A DNA stretch of 33,814 nucleotides from the NCBI GenBank assembly GCA_012270065.1, contig JAAXJB010000010.1, positions 1 to 33,814 of the forward strand, given 5' to 3'. The notes beneath the pieces were generated by a model. The model had not been told where the DNA came from. It searched no databases and saw only the letters and a list, made by a program, of their open reading frames with translations. Position 1 is the first letter of the stretch, and each line of letters starts with the position of its first letter. This DNA comes from Rubripirellula sp. GTDB lineage: Bacteria > Planctomycetota > Planctomycetia > Pirellulales > Pirellulaceae. A program made the position numbers and the translations under genes. Of this stretch, positions 23,598 to 31,349 are shown piece by piece.

Positions 23598-25904
23598 TCA
23601 CTCTCCGTTGATTTGCCTCGCTTGCCGGATCATCAATTCCAGCTTTCGGATCTGCAGGTTATCGCGGTTCCTTTGTGGCAAGCTCGCAAGAATACTGGCA
23701 AGTTCCTTCAGATCGATCACGTCGGCCATGCTTCCTCCTTTCAGCTTTGCAGCGAAGAGTGAGGCCGCTGTCGCAACCTTCATCGATGGGGCAGCAAGGT
23801 CCGCACGGGGCGCACCCGCCTCAAAGGGGATTGGCCAGATCTCTTCGACCATGCGTCCGGATTCCAGATCCCGAAAACGCACTGACACCGTGCCTATGTC
23901 TCCATAGCCATCGGGTTTGACCTGCACCTGATACAGGGCAACGCCGGCCTCCGCGGCGGCCATCTCCGCTGCATCAACTGCATCATTTCTGAAATCTTCT
24001 TTTTTCAGGCGGTGCTTTTCGAAACCCAGCAGCTTGTACTTCCCAACACGCTGGGGATTGAACTCGACCTGAATCTTGACGTTCTTGGCTGCTGGTCGCA
24101 GTGCTCCCGCGATCTGTTTCGCGAAACCATCATTAACCGATTCCAACGAATCCAAAAGGTAATACCGCCCGTCTCCTTTTCTGGTCAACGCTTCAAGAAT
24201 CTCATCATTGAGTCCGTCAGCACTGATACCAGCAGCATCAAAAGCAATCCCACGGTCACGCATTTTGATGATCATGTCAGCCAGTCGCTCGGGACTGGCA
24301 TCCCCGAGATTGACGGCGCCATCCGTCAACAGAATGATCCGATTCTGTGCATTCTCGTGATACTGTTCCAGAGCTTTTTCGAAGGCCAACCCCAGCGCAG
24401 ACTCAAGGTTCGTCCCCCCTTCACTCGGCAAATTGTCGATCGCCTGCAGCAAAGACTCTGCCGCCTTGCCACTCACCCGATCTGCCAGCAATCGCGGCTG
24501 TCGGGCAAAGCTGATCAGCGTGACCTGATCCATCGGCTGCAGTTGTTGCGTCAAAACAGCAAAGGCTCTCCTGACCGTCTGCTGCCGGTCAATACGCTCC
24601 ATGGAACCCGAATTGTCCAGCAGAAATGTCAGCTTGAGCGGCGTAGTGCTTGCACGCCCGGCTGCTGCCGTTCGCATCGCAACACGCACCAGATTTCGTT
24701 GTTGGAGAAAAGGATGAATCGACTGCTCCACTCGGCAAGAGACTCGCTCATCCTGAGTCGGCATCGGATCACCATAATCGAATGCATTGAGAAACTCTTC
24801 GCTTCGGATCCGGCTCGCATCTGGCCATTCACCTTGAGCCAAAGCAGCCTGCGCCAACTTGAACGACACATCGCTTACATGCAACGAGAACGTTGAAAAA
24901 CCATCGACACTGGCATCCATTTCGGGGAACCCGTCCGGAACAGCTGAGCGACTGCTCCGCTTTCGACCTCGTAACGAAAGCTCTCTGTCCTTCGCAAAAT
25001 CACGTTCCAATGCATCTCTGGAGTTGAAAGTATCCGAATCAGCCAGTCTGCCGGGAGCCAACTGGTCGACCGCGCCGTCATCTTCCTCCAACTCTTCGAC
25101 AAGCCCATCATTCAAGCCCGGACCGGAAAGCCGATTCAGCAAACCCTGAGCGAGTTTTTTTTCACGCATTGGAAGACGCTGCTGCGCAGGCCCGCCGATG
25201 GGCTTGCCCTTGATTGCGTTTCCTTCGACTCGCACATCCAGTCCCCCGAGATCATGCCCATCAGCATCACGCCCATTAGCACCAAATCGGCCGGTGGGAT
25301 TCTCCATCACACCGGGACCAGGACCATTGACAGCGGCTGCAGGTTGGCTGAGAGCTGGCACTCCGCTCGTTGGCCCCGAACCACTCACTTCCCCCCTCAC
25401 CGTTGCGTTCGCCCTGTTGGCATTGGCAGCAAACGGGTCTGCTGAAGACGTTTTCTTCTTGGCAGACTCCAAACGTTTCAGGCTTTCCACTTCAGAGTTT
25501 TTATCACCGGCAAAACCTCCAGACTGCTGTTGACCCTGTTGCTGCATCTGACGTGACTGCACATCACCAAACGTATCTGCAAACAAATCATCGCTGGGGG
25601 CATCAGCGGCATCCTCGTTACTGATGCCCAGCATCTCACCGCCCAAATTCCCCTTCAGATTCCCATTCGCGTTCAGATCCGTGATGGCTCCGTCGCTGAA
25701 ACCACCACCGCCACCCATTCCTCCCATTCCACCTCCGCCCATGCCTCCCATTCCACCGCTGCCCATGCCACCGCCACGTTGGTTAAATCGATCTTCGAGT
25801 CGACCACCAGCGACATCCGCTCCCTCAATGGAATCTAGCTGGAAATTTTCTTCTACCTCGACAGCCTTTCCCAAACTCCCATCTGCGCCACTCTGGCATT
25901 GCAT
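23598..25904 (-). CDS. YfbK-type von Willebrand factor A domain protein
   Basis: The 768-residue frame has a low-complexity first third, including a Gly/Met-rich run (about 43-68). The planctomycete/YfbK-type VWA architecture follows: an N-terminal VWA-associated region from FSTFSLHVSDVSF (about 336), the VWA domain itself, and a C-terminal YfbK-like domain (about 600-768). The metal-ion-dependent adhesion site is intact, with DNSGSM near 430 and LLTDGAVNLGD near 525. VWA domains bind protein partners through a divalent metal. This frame lacks its own signal peptide, and its first ATG has GGGAG directly abutting it, which is too close for normal initiation. The frame is open upstream to about 25972 and lies in the -1 frame relative to the preceding gene, so it may be the continuation of that protein or be translationally coupled to it. 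Confidence 0.85.
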   Translation of the reverse strand: MQCQSGADGSLGKAVEVEENFQLDSIEGADVAGGRLEDRFNQRGGGMGSGGMGGMGGGGMGGMGGGGGFSDGAITDLNANGNLKGNLGGEMLGISNEDAADAPSDDLFADTFGDVQSRQMQQQGQQQSGGFAGDKNSEVESLKRLESAKKKTSSADPFAANANRANATVRGEVSGSGPTSGVPALSQPAAAVNGPGPGVMENPTGRFGANGRDADGHDLGGLDVRVEGNAIKGKPIGGPAQQRLPMREKKLAQGLLNRLSGPGLNDGLVEELEEDDGAVDQLAPGRLADSDTFNSRDALERDFAKDRELSLRGRKRSSRSAVPDGFPEMDASVDGFSTFSLHVSDVSFKLAQAALAQGEWPDASRIRSEEFLNAFDYGDPMPTQDERVSCRVEQSIHPFLQQRNLVRVAMRTAAAGRASTTPLKLTFLLDNSGSMERIDRQQTVRRAFAVLTQQLQPMDQVTLISFARQPRLLADRVSGKAAESLLQAIDNLPSEGGTNLESALGLAFEKALEQYHENAQNRIILLTDGAVNLGDASPERLADMIIKMRDRGIAFDAAGISADGLNDEILEALTRKGDGRYYLLDSLESVNDGFAKQIAGALRPAAKNVKIQVEFNPQRVGKYKLLGFEKHRLKKEDFRNDAVDAAEMAAAEAGVALYQVQVKPDGYGDIGTVSVRFRDLESGRMVEEIWPIPFEAGAPRADLAAPSMKVATAASLFAAKLKGGSMADVIDLKELASILASLPQRNRDNLQIRKLELMIRQARQINGE
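25695..25785 (-). repeat. Gly/Met-rich coding repeat in the VWA protein
   Basis: Imperfect repeats of codons for Gly-Gly-Met and Gly-Met-Gly-Gly produce a flexible stretch such as GGMGGMGGGGMGGMGG. It lies in the linker between the membrane-anchored upstream region and the VWA domain and probably serves as a disordered tether. Confidence 0.75.
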
Positions 25905-27151
25905 CTCCCGACATACAACGGACTTGTCGGTGGAATCGTTGGTGCGGGTGGCAACGCCGGTTTGCCGGGAACCTCACTCGCACTGCGGGGACTGACTGAC
26001 TGAGTAACAGGTGGCTGGGCGCCTGAACGATTCAAACCGAGTGCTCTTGATTCGGATTGCATTCTGCTTCCCGAACGTGTTGAATCCCGCTTGCTGTCGA
26101 AAGCCTGCTCAATTTCTTCCTTCTCATAGTCCTGAGCACGCTCTCCGAGTGCTTTTCTGGCATCTTCCAACGCCAAATTTTCGGAAAGGCTATCGATTGC
26201 TCCGGACTTGCTCATCGCGGATGACCGTTCGGCCTTTGCATCTGACTCTCTCCCCACATCAACGCCCCGGTCCATGCTCCGGTACGCGTTCCCGCTAACG
26301 CCCTGATCCATCCCCATCCCCATGTTGACGCCAAGCTCAACGGGATTCGCTACTTCGGCCATTTCGGAAAAAATCTCTGAATCTGTCTCCGCACTATCGA
26401 AGAGTCTTTCCGTGCCCGTCGCGTGCCACTGTTCATCCATGTCACCAGACTCATCACTTGGCGCTGAGTCCTCAAACATGGGGGCAGCAGACCTGGGGGC
26501 AGCAGACGCGGATGTAGGCGACCTCATCACCGCAGAGTCCACCATTGCCTGACTGCTTGTTACAACGAAACCCCGCGAATTCATGTACCAGAATCCCGAC
26601 AGCCCCAGAACCAGCAACAACGAGGCTGCTATTCCCGATACCCAATGATAATTCCGGGTGACCGACCTGAACTGTCCTGGCAACCTGCCCCACAAACCAG
26701 CAAACCCGCCGCCAGCAAACCCGCCGCCAGCAAACCCGCTGCCAGCAAACCTGCTTCCGGCCCTGACAGAACGGGAGCCTGGATGACCCAACAGACTTTC
26801 GCTACCAACATCAGCAAGTGAAATCGGGTCGGTTGGGACTTGATCGTCGAATAGAGCGAGGACATCTGCCCTTTTGTCCTGACTTAATTTCCAATCATCA
26901 CCGCAAACATCGGTGTTGCCTGACACAATCGCATCATCACCCTCCGCAACCAATGGCACACCACCAGCAGCATGACCAAGCAATCCGTGCATCTCCTGCA
27001 TCTGATTCTTGAATTCACGCACATCACTGCGCTCTTCAATCAAACGCTCGATTTCCTCTCTTTCAAAGTCCGAAGCTTCACCCAACAGAAATGCAACAAT
27101 ACGAACTTCGAGTTCTGCAGAAAGCCCCTCTGGAGCCGGTTCATTGTTCAT
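25853..27151 (-). CDS. Membrane-anchored putative anti-sigma protein, possibly N-terminal half of the VWA protein
   Basis: The 432-residue frame starts MNNEPAPEGLSAELEVRIVA and its helical N-terminal domain (about 8-60, with FLLGEASDFEREEIERLIEE) looks like the cytoplasmic part of anti-sigma proteins, though no zinc-binding HxxxCxxC is seen. A FAGGG pentapeptide repeat (about 132-151) and one membrane helix follow (about 170-190, ASLLLVLGLSGFWYM). A long low-complexity extracytoplasmic linker ends in a Pro-rich stretch (PALPPAPTIPPTSPLYVG). Its ATG overlaps the stop codon of the sigma factor gene as ATGA, a sign of translational coupling. It ends at 25853, 52 bp inside the next frame. In related planctomycetes I recall an anti-sigma-like N-terminus and VWA domain in a single protein, so this frame and the next may be one gene broken by a frameshift. 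Assignment as an anti-sigma factor rests mainly on position. Confidence 0.72.
   Translation of the reverse strand: MNNEPAPEGLSAELEVRIVAFLLGEASDFEREEIERLIEERSDVREFKNQMQEMHGLLGHAAGGVPLVAEGDDAIVSGNTDVCGDDWKLSQDKRADVLALFDDQVPTDPISLADVGSESLLGHPGSRSVRAGSRFAGSGFAGGGFAGGGFAGLWGRLPGQFRSVTRNYHWVSGIAASLLLVLGLSGFWYMNSRGFVVTSSQAMVDSAVMRSPTSASAAPRSAAPMFEDSAPSDESGDMDEQWHATGTERLFDSAETDSEIFSEMAEVANPVELGVNMGMGMDQGVSGNAYRSMDRGVDVGRESDAKAERSSAMSKSGAIDSLSENLALEDARKALGERAQDYEKEEIEQAFDSKRDSTRSGSRMQSESRALGLNRSGAQPPVTQSVSPRSASEVPGKPALPPAPTIPPTSPLYVGRCNARVAQMGVWERLSR
26697..26756 (-). repeat. Coding tandem repeat, four copies of a 15-bp unit
   Basis: On the plus strand the units CCAGCAAACCCGCCG lie at 26697-26711, 26712-26726, 26727-26741 and 26742-26756; the first two are identical, the third has one change and the fourth three. 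On the coding strand they give Phe-Ala-Gly-Gly-Gly-type pentapeptides just before the membrane helix. Copy number may vary without breaking the frame. Confidence 0.92.
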
Positions 27152-27705
27152 GAATTCACGTCCATCCCGAGTGGATGCAACTTGCCAGCCAACTCTTTGA
27201 GTATGTGGTGCAAACGATACCCGACATTACCGACACTCAACCCGGTCTTTTCACTGATCTCGCGATACTTCAAACCGTCAAAAAACTTCAATTGAACCAG
27301 TCTGCGATCCTCTTCATGAAGCGAGTCGATTGTTTCATGAAGGATCTGAATTGTTTCCAGCCTGGACAAAACCCCCGGAGGAGCGTCCGAGCTATTGCCC
27401 AGGCTCTCGATCAGCGGAGTGGTCATTTCCACTGCTTCTTCACGTCGGTTGTCACGCATGTAGTTGAACACCCTGTTACGAACACTGCGATAAAGCCATG
27501 CACGCGGAGACTCAACCTCATCCCACCTGACATGCAACTGCAGAAAGACTTCCTGCACTATCTCTTCTGCTACCGCTTTTCTTCGAACCAGAGAGAATGC
27601 ATACCGCAACAGGGGCGTCTCTTCAGACTCAAACAGCGAGCGCAGTGTCCCGCGGTCGGGGCACTTGTCGCTTGCCGGTAAAACTCGGGGATTCCGATGC
27701 AACAT
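27148..27705 (-). CDS. ECF-type RNA polymerase sigma factor
   Basis: The 185-residue protein is a sigma-70 family, extracytoplasmic-function (ECF) sigma factor with only regions 2 and 4. Region 2 spans about 22-90, with LLRYAFSLVRRKAVAEEIVQ, VFLQL and PRAWLYRSVRNRVFNYMRD. Region 4 spans about 115-175 and contains a helix-turn-helix: YREISEKTGLSVGNVGYRLH. ECF factors redirect RNA polymerase to a small set of promoters and are usually held inactive by a membrane anti-sigma partner, which fits the next gene, overlapping by ATGA. AGGAT at 27709-27713 is a ribosome binding site well placed for the ATG at 27705. It is the first gene of the minus-strand block, and autoregulation is likely by analogy. 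Confidence 0.93.
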   Translation of the reverse strand: MLHRNPRVLPASDKCPDRGTLRSLFESEETPLLRYAFSLVRRKAVAEEIVQEVFLQLHVRWDEVESPRAWLYRSVRNRVFNYMRDNRREEAVEMTTPLIESLGNSSDAPPGVLSRLETIQILHETIDSLHEEDRRLVQLKFFDGLKYREISEKTGLSVGNVGYRLHHILKELAGKLHPLGMDVNS

Positions 27706-28326
27706 GAATCCTGTTGGCAGTGTCAGTGGAGTTTCACTTACGGGGAAGATCCTCTCGCTACATGAGAAGACCCGAACGACGACGACTTATTAGAAAAATC
27801 CGTGTTTTTTTCTCAAAAGAAACCATCATGGGAAGCTGGATCCCTCCTGATCAGTCAGAAAGAACACAGACCGGCGTCCAATGAATCGGGCGGTGGGAAT
27901 CAAGAAAACAGGCCCTCTGAACGACTCACTGCTGCATCATCCAAACCATTGGTACCAGCATAGTCACAAACGCACCGCGTGATGACACCGAGGATCGAAA
28001 AAACGGCACCGGCTTCCCCAGTGGTCCTTCCGGAAGCCCAACTGTCAATGCCGAAGCAGTCGTCACCATTTTCTGCGACCAGCACCCGCATCGCTGCTTT
28101 GACCAATTGAACTCCAATTGGTTGACCAGAATAATCCGGAAGGACGCAATTTTCTGGCACATGATCCCGACTGAGGCCCCACCCTGACTCCGATGGACAA
28201 GTCCTGCATTCAACAGGCCAACAACATTTTCAGATAAACTGTCAGAACAGCGCCAACGGCAGGAATGCCGGCTGACCTGAACGTGCGGCATTCAATTTCC
28301 CTCAACTCTCCTGTGAATAAGACACC
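27706..28326. other. Intergenic region between divergent genes
   Basis: This 621-bp gap separates the sigma factor block (-) from the GDSL hydrolase (+). It should contain the promoter of the sigma operon. Two overlapping minus-strand open frames (27900-28160 and 27926-28291) have no recognisable domain or good ribosome binding site and are not called. An A/T-rich patch lies at 27786-27825. I could not assign a promoter with confidence. Confidence 0.5.
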
Positions 28327-29076
28327 ATGAAAAGACGAACCTTCCTTGCAACCACCGCCAGTGTTGGAACCGCAGCTTGCCTTAGCCAACGTTGCATGTT
28401 GGCCGCCGAAGACTCAGCGGCCCCCAAACAGGAATTGAAGAAGGGAACAACGATACTTTTCCAAGGTGATTCCATTACCGATGCCGGACGAAACAAAAAG
28501 AATCCGGTTGCGAATGAAAAACTTGGCCGAGGCTACCCTAACCATGCGGCCAAGTTGTTACTCGAAGCCTATCCGCAACTCGATCTGCAGATTCACAATC
28601 GCGGTATTTCTGGCAACAAAGTCCCCGATCTGGATCGCCGCTGGCAAAAAGATTGCATTGATCTTCAACCGGACTTCCTGAGTATCCTGATCGGGGTGAA
28701 CGACATTTGGCACAAACTGAATGGGCGCTATGATGGAACAGCAGAAACCTATCGTGATGGATTCACTGCGCTTCTCGACAGGACACGAAAAGCACTCCCC
28801 GATGTCACCATTGTGATCTGCGAACCGTTCGTCCTGATGAGTGGGACGGTCAAGCAAAACAAAGACAAATGGTTTCCCGAATTCGATACTCGGCGAAAGT
28901 ATGCAAAACAGGTTGCAGAGAAAGCCGACGCAATCTGGGTTCCATTCCAGACCATGTTCGACCGGGCGGTGGATTCAGGCACCGAACCGGCAGCTTTGGC
29001 CAGAGACGGTGTCCACCCCACGCAGGATGGCCATGCATTGATGGCGAAAACGTGGCGACAAGTCGTCGGCATTTGA
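28327..29076 (+). CDS. GDSL/SGNH hydrolase, exported esterase
   Basis: The 249-residue protein has an Arg-containing signal sequence (MKRRTFLATTASVGTAACLS), possibly Tat-type but without a full twin-Arg consensus. A complete SGNH hydrolase domain follows: block I FQGDSITD with nucleophile Ser49, block II NRGISGNKVPDL, block III GVNDIW (about 123-128) and block V DGVHPT with Asp227 and His230. This pattern is typical of carbohydrate esterases and lysophospholipase-like proteins that remove acetyl or acyl groups; the substrate is not visible. It converges with the alpha/beta hydrolase gene across a 117-bp gap. No strong ribosome binding site precedes the ATG, but the signal peptide fixes the start. 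Confidence 0.9.
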   Translation: MKRRTFLATTASVGTAACLSQRCMLAAEDSAAPKQELKKGTTILFQGDSITDAGRNKKNPVANEKLGRGYPNHAAKLLLEAYPQLDLQIHNRGISGNKVPDLDRRWQKDCIDLQPDFLSILIGVNDIWHKLNGRYDGTAETYRDGFTALLDRTRKALPDVTIVICEPFVLMSGTVKQNKDKWFPEFDTRRKYAKQVAEKADAIWVPFQTMFDRAVDSGTEPAALARDGVHPTQDGHALMAKTWRQVVGI

Positions 29077-29193
29077 TTGCCGAAGACGCCAATGATGCAC
29101 ATGAAGGTCAAGTGACACGGGAAATTATCTTTCCCGCGTCAGGACAATCCATTGCAGGAACCGTTTTCGGGACATCAACTTCCGGCAACCATA

Positions 29194-30102
29194 TTACTTG
29201 TCCAGGAATCCGCTTGTCCTCAGCCATGCATGAAGATGTTCGTTCCACCGGGAAACCGGATTTTCAGACGGACGCATGCCATAACCGTGGCCACCTTTGG
29301 AATACGCGTGCAACTCGGCCGGCACACCTTTTTCACGCAACCGGGCAAACAGCAATGCGGCTTGGGCACCACGCATCGAATCGTCCCAAGTCACCGCCAT
29401 GAACGTCGGAGGCGTATCTTTCGTGACAGTCACCAATGATCCCAACTCGGCAACACGATCATTGTATTTATCCCCCAGATAGGCTGCATAAATCGGACAG
29501 ATGAAATCGGGTCGGCAACTGAGGTCATCGGCCTCGTCCACCCGGCTATAACACTTCGTGCCGTACTGAACACCCGACATCACGGTCAGATGCCCACCCG
29601 CTGAAAACCCCAGTGTGCCGACTCGTGCCGGATCAATCCCCCAAGTGTCAGCGCGGTGACGCACATACCGAATGGCTCGCTGCACATCCTGCATCGGCTC
29701 CCAGTGGATCCTGTCCGGCACTCGCCGTGGAACCCGATATTTCAAAACAAAGGCGGTCACACCAATGGAATTGAACCACTCAGCCACTTCCAAGCCTTCT
29801 TTGGGCCATGCAAGGATGTTGTAACCTCCCCCGGGGCAGATGATCACAGCGCAACCGTTTGCAGTTTTTTCAGGAGCCTCGTAAACCGTCAATGTTGCCC
29901 GTTCCACAAATCGAATCCGCTCCTCAGTGCGGGCTGCTTTCAGTTTTGCGATCACCTCAGGCTTGATCTGAACAGCCCCAGCGGGCAGCTTGCCAGGCCA
30001 GATTTCAAATTCAGGATGGTCCTCTGCTGACACAGAATAGCAGGGGGCAATGCAAATGCCTGTCATCACCAGATGTAATAGACAACGATTCAAAACGGTC
30101 AT
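29194..30102 (-). CDS. Alpha/beta-hydrolase fold esterase, acetylxylan-esterase/BD-FAE-like, secreted
   Basis: The 302-residue protein has a signal peptide (MTVLNRCLLHLVMTGICIAP, cleavage near YSVSA-E). Its alpha/beta-hydrolase domain has an oxyanion-hole motif CPGGGY (about 89-94), nucleophile elbow GFSAGG (Ser167), acid residue near TWDD (about 240) and catalytic His in KGGHGYG (His272). The arrangement matches the exported esterase group annotated as acetylxylan or feruloyl-type esterases and prolyl-oligopeptidase-like lipases, which deacylate plant or algal polysaccharides. The exact substrate is unknown. It ends opposite the GDSL hydrolase, so the two converge and may act on related acylated carbohydrates, but they are not co-transcribed. 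Confidence 0.9.
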   Translation of the reverse strand: MTVLNRCLLHLVMTGICIAPCYSVSAEDHPEFEIWPGKLPAGAVQIKPEVIAKLKAARTEERIRFVERATLTVYEAPEKTANGCAVIICPGGGYNILAWPKEGLEVAEWFNSIGVTAFVLKYRVPRRVPDRIHWEPMQDVQRAIRYVRHRADTWGIDPARVGTLGFSAGGHLTVMSGVQYGTKCYSRVDEADDLSCRPDFICPIYAAYLGDKYNDRVAELGSLVTVTKDTPPTFMAVTWDDSMRGAQAALLFARLREKGVPAELHAYSKGGHGYGMRPSENPVSRWNEHLHAWLRTSGFLDK

Positions 30103-30275
30103 GGTTTACCTTCGATGGACTCGCAACGGACGCTGGAAACTTCCAGACATTGTAATCGCCCGTGCCTGCCGGCGATCTCCCAGGCCAGATTGCGTTCTGA
30201 CTGTTTACCTGGAATTTACGACCATCCACTCTCCTGACCAATGAGCCTTGTTGCCCCATCGACTCCTGGCATGAA

Positions 30276-31145
30276 TCACGACACCCCTGGCCAACCGTCG
30301 GGCACAACGAAGAAACGCCGCGATTCATGAAAAGTTGTGCCATCACTCTTCAACTGCACAACGAGTGGACACCGCTTGCTGTTCGCGAAGTGTCCGTCCA
30401 TCCGTCCGCTGAGATCGTCGAATGACAACAAATCGTCCTCTTCACCCGACAGCTCAATCACGGACAGCCAATTCAGCTTTTCAAGCCAGCAGTATCTCAC
30501 ATCCTCTGATGCCATTGCGGGATCGTCTTGCAGCGGCCTGAACTCTGAATGGCGAAACCATGAACCCTTGAGATGGGCAGAAGACAGCCCGGGGTGCCCA
30601 ACACTTCTGTCTGCCTGACCATCGGGATAGAAAATCCGACCTTTGACGAACGCTTCACGAATTTCCACATCCACATCAGGCAACAACTGTTTGCCAAGCG
30701 TTAACTGGTGATCAAAAAGACGATGAAGCTTTCGATCCAAAGTATCATTCGCATTAGGTCCGATGAACGGACTTCCCAAAACACACTCTTGGGGATTGAA
30801 CAGATAGAACTTGACCGCGACCTCCCAATGAGTTGTTCGTCCATGCTCGTCAATGAAAATGAAATCGACTTCCCCAATCGTGCGTTTGTGATCGCGAATC
30901 ACATACGACTCAAAGAGCAGATCCACTTTGCGCAAATGCTGCAACCAATAAGAGACCAGGCCTTCGAAGTACTTGCCCAGGGAACGCAAACTCTTCTGCT
31001 CCATGAACCTGGCGAGGTGCATCGCATCAACATCCTGTTCGCGGATCCGCCAGTGGCCAGAAACAACCTGATCATTCGTTGCCAGGAGCATTGGGCTATT
31101 TACTACCCAAAGCAGATCCGAGAGCAACTGTCTGGTACACGTCAT
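30276..31145 (-). CDS. DUF1853 family protein
   Basis: The 289-residue protein matches the DUF1853 family: DLLWVVNSPMLL near the start, SLGKYFEGLVSYWL (about 55-68), RTIGEVDFIF (about 88-97) and HWEVAVKFYLFNP (about 106-118), then LDRKLHRLFDHQL. Family members resemble PD-(D/E)XK nuclease folds; here Glu92/Asp94 and Glu108 with Lys112 are possible active-site residues. Function is unproven, and a role in nucleic acid processing is inference from the fold. No signal peptide or membrane segment is seen, so it is probably cytoplasmic. It lies 173 bp upstream of the esterase gene on the same strand and is probably transcribed separately. Confidence 0.85.
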   Translation of the reverse strand: MTCTRQLLSDLLWVVNSPMLLATNDQVVSGHWRIREQDVDAMHLARFMEQKSLRSLGKYFEGLVSYWLQHLRKVDLLFESYVIRDHKRTIGEVDFIFIDEHGRTTHWEVAVKFYLFNPQECVLGSPFIGPNANDTLDRKLHRLFDHQLTLGKQLLPDVDVEIREAFVKGRIFYPDGQADRSVGHPGLSSAHLKGSWFRHSEFRPLQDDPAMASEDVRYCWLEKLNWLSVIELSGEEDDLLSFDDLSGRMDGHFANSKRCPLVVQLKSDGTTFHESRRFFVVPDGWPGVS

Positions 31146-31280
31146 GGTGTTTTCTGACTCCCGAGAGAAAACGCGTCAGTCGTTTCATGAAAGTGAACTC
31201 CACGCGACGAGTTTGATCATGCAGTACGGACTTGGGTTCTGAAATGCATCAAGCGCCAGCCCGAAAAATACCAAACCCAG

Positions 31281-31321
31281 TCAAAACAAAAAAAGCGGCG
31301 TTGCCGGATGGCAACGCCGCT
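31281..31321 (-). terminator. Strong intrinsic terminator of the DUF1559 gene
   Basis: A perfect 12-bp stem (31294-31305 with 31310-31321, sequence AGCGGCGTTGCC) closes a four-base loop. On the minus strand it is followed by a run of seven T and then GTTTT. It lies 28 bp after the stop codon of the DUF1559 gene, which is textbook Rho-independent termination for that transcript. Confidence 0.95.
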
Positions 31322-31349
31322 TCGTTAGACATGCTGAGTTGTCGGAGAA

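Noticed and set aside
25853-25972. Canonical -1 slippery heptamer in the frame overlap
   Set aside because: TTTGGGAAAG occurs, but its codon phase does not fit the X XXY YYZ pattern in the upstream frame, so programmed frameshifting is not supported.
27900-28291. Two overlapping minus-strand frames of 86 and 121 codons
   Set aside because: They overlap in different frames, and neither shows a domain or good ribosome binding site.
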